Origin: Alisma plantago-aquatica
Lineage: Eukaryota; Streptophyta; Magnoliopsida; Alismatales; Alismataceae
Reading direction: 5' to 3'
Assembly (NCBI GenBank): GCA_963693085.1
Contig: OY856410.1
Span: 890,581,835 to 890,645,834 of the forward strand
DNA: 64,000 nucleotides
The notes beneath the pieces are model-generated. The model saw only the letters and a program-made list of their open reading frames with translations, searched no databases and was not told the origin of the DNA. A program made the translations under genes and the position numbers. This document shows positions 36,501 to 47,701 of the stretch, piece after piece (the stretch's first letter is position 1; the number at the start of each line of letters is the position of its first letter).

Positions 36501-38446
36501 ATGAAGTCCTTGATTTGTTCTATGTAAAGAGTCACCATCTAATCCTAGACATCCCTTTATTAACAACACAAAAAGTTCCATTAAAAGTAGGGTAAAACCC
36601 ACAATCGACTGTTCATTTAAAACAAGCCATCCATTGTCAACAAGTAAGCTCCTTAAGTTGATCATATAAAGGAAACCATATAAATCACATTATTAGGACC
36701 AACATATTACATTATCCATCATTCCACTTTATTGGAGGAATAAACATTATATCTTTACCATTGGGTCAAGTTCATATATTAAAACCATCAATTACAGTAT
36801 AGGTCCGACCATTGCATCAAGTTACCCAAGAAACCATTGGTCTAAGGATTAATTGATGCTACAAATATATGATTAAATCACCAAAGGTTTTGGATAAAAT
36901 GACCATTAAGTCACCATAGGTTGTTAGATCAACACTATATTCATTAATCAACATCAAATATCAAACTAATATCACCATTGATTGATAGCATCATTAGGGT
37001 ACTTAGTTGTTAATCCCTAAGCTCTTAATTAGGACAAAACATGACCTAAGGGGGTGAACGTCAGTTGAAACCCTTGGTCACCACCATCAGTTGTCATGAA
37101 GACAACACCATAGGGTTTTTGCAATTGTACCATCATCGGGTCATGGGTTTATAGAAGAAATCAACTTAAAACCCTAAAATTGACCATTGGTTGATAGGTG
37201 CCTAGCACCATAGGTTGTCAAACCAACCTTATCCAAGTCATATTATACCTTAGGAATAACGTTCACACGATCACATGTTCATCTATAACTGAAATCAGAA
37301 CAGGGAACATTATACAAATCGAAATCCAAGTCAAGCATAGCTTTTTAGTGCATGAATCATCATTTTCAAGCAAGAACATGATCTAGAAAGCTTATAGTAA
37401 GCAATAAACGTGGAGCAAGTTATAAAACTTGCCTCTAATGAGAAGATGAAACCCCACATAGAAGAAATCTCGAGAAGTTAGGGTAGAAAATCCAATCATA
37501 AGCTATGAACTCATCCATCTAGCACCTTTCTTCTTCAAATGAGCAAACCTTAAGCATGGGGAGCAAGAAAGGTAGGGTTTCAGAGCTTTAGAGAAATTTC
37601 TACCATGGAACAGTAAGGCTCCGACCTGGAGGAAGGTCTAAGGAAGGAGAAGAGAAAGATAAATGGAGAAGGAAGGAAGAAAATAACTTTCCTTGGTTGA
37701 AATCCCTAGAAGATGACCTTGGAAACCCTAGGTAGGGCTAAATGGAGCTCTAGGAGACCTTCTTCTCTAAAATGAGGTTGTCTTATACCTTAGAGCACTT
37801 GGTTCCATATAAAAACAGAGTGGAGTCATTGATCCAGGTTAGAGGAAAGATAAAGCAAGTAAAGTTTCGTACTTGGTCAAGGAAGAGGTAAATATAGCCC
37901 ATGGATAAGGATGGAAGCAAGCATGAGGTGTAAAAGTAGCTTCCCCATGTGTCTATGGCCTTAAACTATTAAGAATATACAAGCACACACACACAAGAAG
38001 AACCCCCACAATAATTATATACATTCTTATCTTTCCTTTGTAGAATTTCCCAGCCAATCACATTAATCATTAGTTGATAGCTACTAAAGGTAGCTCATCC
38101 GTGAAGGAGTAAACCCTAAAATACCCTTAGAGAAAACACCTTCAAACCAAGGATTAAATAGGTTCCCCATGGCTCAACAAGATCACAAATGATGAGAGAA
38201 TATCCAAGGAACATAATGCAAGTGACAAATTGCAAATAAAACCTCTCAATTGGGTAAATAGTAGAAAAGTCCAAATTTGCATAAAATTACGTAACTTGCT
38301 CAAACAGTGTCCAAATTGGACCAAATTTGAAACTTAAGCTTTTCTTATGATTTCAAAATATATAAAAAGGTTATATTAGGGTTATAAGAATTAAATTATG
38401 ATAATTAAGCTTATTCAACTCATTAAGTAAGTTCAGGGGCCTTACA
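33555..38446 (-). repeat. Gypsy-type solo LTR, 4.9 kb, target duplication AGTAT
   Basis: Plus reading starts TGTGAGAGCCCATTAC and ends GGGGCCTTACA. AGTAT flanks both sides (33550-33554 and 38447-38451). No internal region or second LTR is present, so it is a solo LTR left by LTR-LTR recombination. It is related to the 11312-14225 LTR: same termini, the GGGTGAGACCCATGTC block, and the CTAAGATCTCTTCC-CTCAGT block. It contains a tandem duplication of about 119 bp at 35377-35613 and many ACCATTGG-type words at 36400-37200. Inserted in the LINE endonuclease. Confidence 0.9.
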
Positions 38447-38451
38447 AGTAT

Positions 38452-38986
38452 GGACCTTTTAGGACAAGTTCATAAAGAGTACTACTAAAAACACAAGAAT
38501 TAAGGTCATTCATCAATTTTTTAGAAGGGGGTTGCTACCCTCTTTTTAACATTCTCTTTTGACAAAGTTAAAATTACCAAGGAAAAGCGAGGAGAAGTAG
38601 AGATACATAACAATAGATCAATACAGTTCCAGAGGGAACATCTATACCAATCATCATTATGGCTATAAACTATAGTGACAAAGAAATTTCGGTCCCCATT
38701 GATGACTTCAAATAACATATGTTGGTTAAATTATGATTAGTAACAATGAAATCAAAAGATTTCCAGAGAACCATGATTCTCAAAGAACATGCTAATTGTG
38801 ATTAGAAATAAAGTTGTACTTAGAAAAGTGCTTTATGAAAAAACCTTGAACCCTATTTAATCTCATCTTACTCTCATTCAACATAATCAAATGGCCCTCA
38901 AGCCTTCTTAACTCCTCCTGGATTCCTCTTATTTTGATGCTGAGGCTTTTGACATTCCAAGAGGAGATCTTCATGTGAGCCTTCAT
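38452..38986 (-). pseudogene. L1-type LINE ORF2 N-terminus (endonuclease)
   Basis: Minus strand. KISSWNVKSLSIKIRG at about 38920-38970 is the endonuclease start (family KI-SWNVRGL). MLNESKMRLN and FFVTIVYSHNDD follow, with LMNDLNSCVFSS and VLKGPY up to the solo-LTR junction; a one-base shift away, DNHQDGLN resumes at 33545. The Glu of the family QETK motif appears as NESK. With the pieces at 32359-33554 and 21000-22956 this makes one LINE copy of which most of ORF2 is recognisable. Confidence 0.78.
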
Positions 38987-41900
38987 TTAGAAACTAGGAT
39001 TTTTGATCTGTCGGACTCAGTTTATTCATGGATGACCTCCAAATTGCTAAACATGCTATACATAGGAGAGAAAACAAAATTAATCACACTATGTGAGATC
39101 CTTGAGATAGACTTGGTTATAATAAAGGTCGAGGTGAGGTGTTGTGGGAAAAGTCCAATTGGGCATGGCCAGTGGTCACCATTAGAGGTGGGGGGAAGGA
39201 GTTCAAGAAAGAGGGGGAAAGTTGGGAAATGAGTTTTACAATATAATGCAGTCTCAGTTTGCATCAAAAGGTGGGAAATGAAGTAGTTGGTGAAAAGTAG
39301 CACCATGGCCTCTGACCATGGTATGGGGGTGAAAGATAAAACCTCTACCATCATATGGGAGTGAAATCCATGATTGCTAGATCCAAAAGGCTGACCTCGA
39401 TGATCCACAAAATTGTGGAACATGATCGGTCCAAACATTAGAGATCGAATTGCCAAAGGAAAAGGGGTGGGGATTAGTGTGCCTCACACACATAACCACA
39501 TTGGTCCCAACAAGGGTACAAATCCAATTTAATTTTGCTAAAATAAGGTTACAATAAGGCAAGATTCAAATGATCAAATCTCTCTCACCCTAGCTCTGAA
39601 CTAAGCAAAAATTTGGTGCAATTGAAACGTGAGAGTTCCTATACATAACTAATATGGGTTTAGAGTAATAAGAGACCCATAAATGGTATTAAAATGGGAT
39701 GAGAGAGGATGATGAATAAACTAGACACAACCTTGACTTCAGATTAATTTGAATGTCACCACTTGTCATCTGAGCACAAGATAGAATCAAAAAGTATCAA
39801 AACAACTCAAATCATGAAATTGAGGGAGAGAAAGAAAGAAATTAGTGTAAATATGAAGTGCATATACATACATTAGGAGAGAGAAAAGTCTAGGTTATCA
39901 CACCATGTGAATCCTTTCTATTGTCTATATCCCTCCTGTGTGTATGTCGGTTCATGTCGTGACATCTACCACGAACAATGCAGTTTCCTGCTATTGATAG
40001 GCCTTCTGTATGAAAGGAATAAATGGTGGTGGCTTCATCAAGTCTCTAAGCATTATGTTAGTGTGGTTTCTCGGGAGAGGTTGCTCAACCAAATAACCCC
40101 ATAAGAAAAACTCCACCTTTGTCACCTCTATTTTTCAAGGAAAACAAAGCATCATGGATTATGTCATATGGGACTAGTGTCTTCACAATTTATGGTCGTT
40201 AGGGACTCTCTAAAGGTCTCATACATATATGTTGTCCTTTCCATCAAGGACTAGAGATGCCTATGAGGCCTCTGCTAAGTATGGTCATCTCTGATCATTA
40301 TCATGGAAAAACTTGTAGTTGTGCACCAGTTCTCACCACCAGGTAGAGATTTTATTATATCTTCCTCCTCTAAGGATGTCCCAGTAAAATTCAAAACACC
40401 CAAGAGGGCATCTCATAGGACGGGATGGTGCAAATCACCATTGTGTCTGGAATTTGGGAGTTTTCTCTTCCATGACCACCCTTCCACCTTTAGTTTATGT
40501 TGGAGAACTCTACTTGACCCCATCTTACCTCCTCATTCTTCCATATTGACCTCCACTCTTTCCAAGTTCTTTTCTACTCAAGGAGAAGAGAGAAGGTTTG
40601 AGGAACCATCATAAATCCTTTCTTTACATCTTACCTAGATGGTCCAGTTCTCCCTTGCATTGAAGGATTAAACAGAAGCTTCATGGGGTCCTAGCCCATA
40701 TCTTTGTAACTTCCCATACAAGCTAAAGTATCATAATAGAGGGACTCATCTAGCCTATAAGAAGTATGAAAACCCTCTATGGCCTACCTTCTAACCATAT
40801 AAAGGTCCCCTGAATGCATTATGCAGATGGTTCTCGTGGGGGGAGTGTCCTAATCATGGATGGATTCCTTACTAGTTCATCCTTACACAACAAGATAACT
40901 ACAATATAGTTATTCATCTTATCCAATTTTATTTATGTTTTTATATAAATGCAAACCTTCATTAATTCGAACTACATGATTCTCTTGACAAGGTTATCAT
41001 TATTCATTACTAACTACATCTTATACTGATGCACCATAATGGTAAGGTATCATAAAAAGACCAATTACTGTTACTTTGAGTAATTTATAACCAATTACCA
41101 AAATTTAGAAAACTATTTCAAAAATAATATCATCTCAATATCATCATAACAAAAACCTCAAGAGTAAGCATATATAATTTTTTTTCTACCAATATACTAA
41201 CTGAGTCACTATTATAAACCTACTTCTGCAATACTTCAACTTATATATCATTAATGTATATCATTGATGATGTTCCTCATGTGTTATAGAGTCTAAATAG
41301 AATGTAGCCATATAAATGTGAAAATTTAAATCTCAAACATCAAATGCATGAATCAATAACCTAAACTACCTCACGATATAAGAGCATTGTCATTTAGTGA
41401 TTGACTCACTTGGAAACAAGTCCTAGAATCATCAATTAGGCTTTTAGGGTATACAAACACCCCTGGCTAAAATTGGATAGGACTATTAATATAACCAATC
41501 CTATTTTTCTGTATGTATGAACTTGGGTTATAAAATCTTATGGAGATTGTATGTTACACACACCCATGGTGTTTCACTAAAATTCACTACTATTTCCTCA
41601 CAAACTTTATCATCCTTTACCTCATCAAAAATTAATAGATACTTAGCCAATTCATGCATTGTACAAACTCACAACCATGTAAAAAGGTATGAACATTTTA
41701 GCACAATATATTATTTACCCAAAATATTATTGTGAAGCTGCCAAAAAATATTTGCAAAAGGGCCTAACACAACTATCAATGTGCAAGTCGACCTAGTGCA
41801 ATAATTTTTTTTGATGAGGTCATTCTAATATACTCTTAATATCAAATATAGAATGGGTGACTAAAAATTGCATATCCTTATATCTTTGGACACATTTCAA

Positions 41901-44865
41901 AATTGATAACAAAGGAACTACCAAATCCAATACAGACCCTAATACCTAACCTAAGCTCCACAAATAGCACAATCTTATACTTAGAATGAAGCCTTGTATT
42001 TTTGGTAGCCTACTCCCATAACTTGGAGATAAGAAACCCTAGATCAACTGTATGTTCTGTTGGTTTTCACTTTTTTCCTTACAAACATAGTGGTGACTCC
42101 TACTTTTATATCATTTTATACTTATTGAAGCCCAAAATGAGGTCCTTTCACGCAATGTTTTAGACTGACATACATGGATCATGAATAGCATGACTTCAAT
42201 AACAATTATATATAGTCTACTGATCCTTGCAACATCTTGAATCATTTGTCAAACTAGGTTATGAGCGAAGGATTCCATGAGAGGGATAATATGTGAGGAT
42301 CATGGTTTTGTGTAGAAGGATTTTACACGAGGTTAAAAATATTCATATTATATACTTAATTGTCTAGAGGTCATATCCATATGCTCATTTCTTAGATAAA
42401 AAATGAGACATATAGTATGGACTAGTGACTAAATGTGATGGAACACCCATTTGTATACTAACACATGGGAACACAATAATAATTATTTGATATAAAATAC
42501 CTACTCATGCTATTGATGATATCTTTATCATATAAACATTGTATATTTCTTATCTTTAAATTGCACCTTATTATGTGGTTGAATTTGGTTTGCTTAACAT
42601 GTGGGTCATATTGTCCTAGTATTGTAGGTAGTCATCATACTGAATTGTGTATACATGCTTACTTTTTCATGGTGGATTCTTATAATGAGAACATAGGTCT
42701 CAATAAAATTCTAATGAGGATTCACTAGTATATATGATTAAATGTTGTAACATGGTGATGATAACCAGGCATCTTATACTTTGATGTGTCTTAACGTTTG
42801 ATTGTTTTTCTTCTCTATCTCTATAATAAGACCCAAGGATGCTTATTTGCTTGTTTGGTGCTGGACTTTTGACTCAAATAAACTATATCATGTGTTAGAT
42901 TAGGAATTGTGGCATTACAAGGGGTGATTTCATGCAAGGAAATATGAAGCATCCACACATACACCCAATGTAGTATGTATTCTTGGAATTAGGATTACAA
43001 TAGGATATCAGTTTTGCCTTTTCCTTTTATAATGCTTTTAGAACTAGATCTAGACGCCAAAATGCTCATATGTCTATATCTAGGTTTTGAGAACTAAGAA
43101 ACACTAAGATACAAAATGAACTATATATCTCAAAATACATATTGTTGATTCAGGAGATTACTAAGGTCGCATAGACCTATAGTGGATCAATGCACAACAT
43201 ACTGGTTTACAGTCCAGATGGTGTTAGAATCAGGTTAGGCACAATAAATTATGTATGGGTCTAGCATTTTTGAATCCCTCATTCTCCAATTAGAGTCTTC
43301 TTAGGAATGTTATGAGTATATCTAATCAAGTGTATTATTGGATACATTTTCTTACAGAAGATCCCATTTCTCTTGATCACCGAGCCGATTTAAGGACAAG
43401 ATTAGCTTCTGGTTCATGTATGGGTCTTGCAAAAGTTCAGTGGGATAACCTTCTAGATGTGTGAGGAGAGTATGTACTTAACACGGTGTGGAATGAGTTT
43501 GTTTACTTTGATGCAACCACTTCCTCTCAACAAATCAGACTAGGTAATACTTTATGCGGTGGAGTAAACCCACAAATCTAGGCTATTTGATTGTTATGCC
43601 CATAGACTCATGGATACGAATTTGATTGGTCACTTCAAGCAAGGGTATATTTCTAATTTGGGAATGAAATTTGTCATAAATTTCTCAACACCTTGGTGAA
43701 GAAGCACTCGACTCTACATAGATGGAAAAGTTTAATGTTGCAACCTTCACAAATAGAAAATCATATATGTTTAGAAGTAAAATTGAGTCAATATGATCTA
43801 ATTTTTAAAAGTTAAATTAATAATTTATTTTTTTATATATTGAGTCAAACAACTTCATGAAATGAAAGGATAAATGTGTCTCCTATCCGAGGGCCAATAT
43901 CCAATCCAATATTGTTTTCTTCAATATTCTAGCCGAATGGGCACCAAGTTGTAGAAAGACCATTTGACACTTCACTATCGTGTTATCTCGAGAAGGATGT
44001 TATATGATTCCTTTCTCAAATAGTTCTTGCAATTTGCAAGAGAGAGTTGAAATGACCTTCTTCTTGAGTGCAAATTAGGATTCTTTTTTTTGGCTACTAC
44101 CAATGTATCTATTTATTTATATTTCATCCATAAAACATAAATATGTTGTGGGCCATGAGAATCTAGCAAGAGGAACCAATTCTAAAATTGAACACAGAAT
44201 ATAAATTAGATAAGAACAACGTCCTATCATGAGTGTTATAGAATATAGAAAATTTGTTTATAGGGGATGTGGATAGATGCTCCACCATGACCCCTTTATC
44301 CCCTCCGTTGTATGTGTAGACCATAGTTATACAACATTAGCGTTAGTTTGTGGCTACAAATACGAACATCTTACGTATCAAGAGTTCAAATTCGCATTTT
44401 GGATCCCAATTTGACATCTTTAGTCCAAAACTACTAGATTTTTTGCAACTTTATCCTAAAAGGATAACTATTTAAGGACGATATATGGCTAATGAATTAT
44501 ATCTTTAGATAATTGTATTATTATCCAAAGGCAAAAGTAAGATTCATATATATGTTTATAGACAAATATCTTTTTAAAACAAGAACTCTCATACACAACT
44601 CACCTTCACTTCCAAGATAATTGTAGGATTTGTTTTCCTATGTGCAACCTATTACGTGATCTGTTGGATTTGATAAGCGCGCTACTTGTTTGGCAAACTT
44701 CAATAGAGGTTAGTATGTGAGATTCTTATTATGTCTCAAAATCCCTTATTCAGCTCCATTTTCACACCCAGTAAACTAAACACAAAATTTTTATAAATAG
44801 ATCTCAAAATACAACCTAAAACGGTACAATTTAGTACAATTAAAATTCACCACACTACACCAAAC
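38987..44865. other. Long stretch with no recognised gene
   Basis: The first few hundred bases may be the LINE's upstream part (5' leader or ORF1), but I found no ORF1 zinc-knuckle or DUF4283 motif. Partly open frames at 39022-39456 (minus), 39907-40104 and 40303-40614 (plus) and about 43350-43570 (plus) match nothing I know. The rest is AT-rich. Confidence 0.45.
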
Positions 44866-44877
44866 ACACAATATCTG
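44866..44877. repeat. SINE target duplication, left copy
   Basis: ACACAATATCTG, repeated at 45094-45105 after the A-rich tail. Longer than LTR duplications, as expected for LINE-driven integration. Confidence 0.8.
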
Positions 44878-45093
44878 TACTAGGGAGGAGAGGTTCGGCA
44901 CAATGTCCCCTCATAAAGGAACTTGGGTTCGAAACCCAGCGGCAACCTCCGAAGTGGTACCTGTCGTGCAGGTCGGCCAATTGTGTACTTTAATCAATTC
45001 CTAAGTGGGCGGGACGTCCGGAGCTCGAGAGTTTTACGCTGTTTGGGAGATCATAAAAGTACGAGAGCGGTTCTCTGGATAATTAAAAAAGAA
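44878..45093 (+). mobile_element. tRNA-derived SINE
   Basis: A 216-bp unit with a tRNA-like head: GGTTCGAAACC at 44926-44936 is a perfect RNA polymerase III box B, and a degraded box A-like GGTTCGGCACAATG lies about 35 bp upstream. The body ends in AATTAAAAAAG. It is flanked by the 12-bp duplication ACACAATATCTG. The head order recalls plant Au-type SINEs, but I cannot assign the family. Not a tRNA gene: no acceptor-stem partner or anticodon arm can be built. Confidence 0.78.
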
Positions 45094-45105
45094 ACACAAT
45101 ATCTG

Positions 45106-46670
45106 CAGAACACACACAGTTGCAACCGAGTGACTTTAAATTCTGCCCAACTGAACAGGCCCATTAAGCTTAGTCGAGCCGAACAGGCCCATATCCATGG
45201 TAGTCTTTCAGTGTAACGCGTTTGTTACACAACGACTGAATTGCAGAAACAACGACGCCATAATGTAGTCTGGTTTTCCCATTACGTAGACCCGCACCCC
45301 AAACCAATTTAGGGCAACCCTAGATGGTGGAGACGCGGGTATGATCGAGTTCCCATTCATTGGAGCCCATGTGATGATGTACGTGGCGGAGCCACACATG
45401 TGATGAACAGGTCTTTGACAACGACGGTTCCAGACTTCCAGTGACACAGTCAACCCAAGATATGCTTTAGTACTTCAGCCAGCGCCACTATAGCCTAGTA
45501 CGGAATTGCTTTGTTTACAAGCTGTACGAGTTGGATGAGCTTACTCTAGATTGTGTCAATTGAATCGAACCGAGAGTTCGTTTTGGAATGGTTTGTTGCT
45601 AGACATGTGTGCGTGTGTGTGTGTTTAGCATAACCGGACTGTAACCTTGTAACGGAGGTATGATCTCGTAGTGTAATGAGTAGACTTTTGCCCACTAGGG
45701 AGTGTGTTCTTGTACTCAACGCATTTAATTAGAAATTTCACCCTATTTTTATGATACTCGTACAATTTTTTTTTGGGGTACATCTATGCACTTCAAAAAT
45801 GTGCCACGTGTGCTGTCTATTGGCTTCGTCTACAAATTCCATTTTCAGCTCGTAATGTCAATATACATAGGGCCATTTGGTCTACTAACACAAAACCTCA
45901 GTAGCTATACAATAAAAACTGTTCAGCTTACTACCTAATAAGTATATGATCTAACATTTATACATAAAGATAAATGGCATTTAGAATCTAGTAATATTCA
46001 GCATGATTTTAAAGCACGGATCTTGCGTGATGCTAGTACCCTACCATGCCTCGGACTGCTTTGGGCACATCTCACGGCTCGACTTTCCTGAAGTTAAATG
46101 CTATGCCTTACAAATGACTACTAGTATTCAGAAAGATTAGAACCAAACAAAGCATACATTCGTTCTCTGAAAAACAACATAATTCTCATCATTAACAATC
46201 AATCCATCTTTTTTTGCTTTATCTTTACCACTTGTGTAATTTCTTTAAATTTGTACACCCCTTACTTAGGCCGTTATCGCAACGCAATACTTAAGACTGC
46301 TCAAAATTCAAATGTCACACCTTTGGTGACTCAGTCCTAGTTCCACATTCACTTCCAAGTTGACAAACACACATGTAACTTCTCATCGTAAATACGGGCT
46401 CGGCTTGCACTGGTTCCTACTTATCAATGCCTTCGCTGCATGTTTCCCATTAATATGCGATGACCAATATAGGGAAATCAATATACAACAATACACATCC
46501 ACGATACACTCTACCATAGATTTAATTCTTTTCGAATGTTTTTTTCTTCCTTTTAGTTTGAACTCTTTTGGTTATTGGATATTTCTTTCTGTAGAGGTGA
46601 TGTTGTATGATCTAAAATATTATGTAGAAGTTGCACCTTTCCACAGATTGAGAGTTAAGATCGGGCAATA
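45106..46670. other. No recognised feature
   Basis: Mixed composition, no conserved coding motif. A short (GT)n-like tract is near 45608-45625. The open frame at 46360-46737 runs into the homopolymer tract and looks random. Confidence 0.5.
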
Positions 46671-46832
46671 TTTTTTTTTTGGGGGGGGGAGCCGGGAGGC
46701 TATTTATTCATCTTGTCCTCCTCATGCGAGCCAATAAGGGTAAATAGTACAAGTATCATTCTCTGCTAAAAAGGTAAACTTGGTAGTACTACTACTACCA
46801 TAACAATGGTCCTCCTCTGAATGCACCTTAAT
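46671..46832 (-). pseudogene. L1-type LINE (second copy), 3' end with poly(A)
   Basis: Minus-strand continuation of the RNase H end at 55687-55810, cut off by the CACTA insertion. After a short tail it ends in a C9A10 homopolymer (plus strand T10 at 46671-46680 then G9), which I read as the poly(A) of a LINE. A target duplication for the LINE itself was not found. Confidence 0.55.
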
Positions 46833-46856
46833 CACTACTACAAAATATGCCTTTAG

Positions 46857-47310
46857 CGTCGGTTAATTAAGGGCTTTAGTGTCGATTTCCAAGGGACACC
46901 CAAGTGGGAGCCGCTAAAGGTGGACCCCTTCGGTGTCGGTTCCCAACCGACGCCAAAACGATTCCCGCCACAAAAAATGCGTCAGCAAATGGATTATAGA
47001 CATCGACTTTTAAAGAAACCGACACTATAGAATGGTTACAGACGTCAGTTATTAAAAGAACCGACGTCAAAACACTTCCCGCCACCGAAAAACGCACCAG
47101 CAAAGGGCCTATAGGCGTCGGTTTTGAAAGATAACCGACGCCATATCAGCTGAACCGACATCGGTTTTGTGCTAATAACCGATGTCATATCCCCTGCCTG
47201 CCACCACGGCCGTGCTTCCCAGTACGACTGTGGTTCTTGGCCACATAGACGTCGGTTTTTTCTCAAAAACCGCCTCCGTATGTCTTTTGTGTCAGTTTTG
47301 TTCAAATAAC
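46857..47310. repeat. Left subterminal repeats of CACTA
   Basis: Repeated GCGTCGGTT, TGTCGGTT, GACGTCAGTT and AACCGACG words in alternating orientation, some as close inverted pairs (GGTGTCGGTTCCCAACCGACGCC-like at about 46932-46954). The right counterpart is at 55215-55640. Confidence 0.85.
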
Positions 47311-47701
47311 CGACACCTATGTTATGATTTTTTTTCTTATCAGTTTGCCAGCCTACTGTATGGCTGGTTAGTAGGATGAGAACCTGCATTTCAGTTCTGA
47401 ACTGTAGGTATACGACATCCATTGATATCAACCAACAACAGGCCATAAACCTACAAAATTAACAAGATGGACAATATTATATATATGTGATTCACACATA
47501 TATATAAACGCATTTAATTCATATTATTTTTTCATCACACACATATAGAAACCAGTAGCAACCTGCAGTTCCATTCATTTCATCTTTTTTCACGTTCAGA
47601 CACATGTAGAAATATTTATTGATCATCTTCACACACATATGACAATTCATAAAAATTCATTCACATTCACACAAAAATAATTATGAGAACAAAGTTATTC
47701 T

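Noticed and set aside
39022..39456. Minus-strand frame of 144 codons as LINE ORF1
   Set aside because: Position fits, but no zinc knuckle or DUF4283-type motif is seen.
44878..44950. tRNA gene
   Set aside because: Only box B is good; no cloverleaf can be drawn, and the A-rich tail with target duplication shows a SINE.
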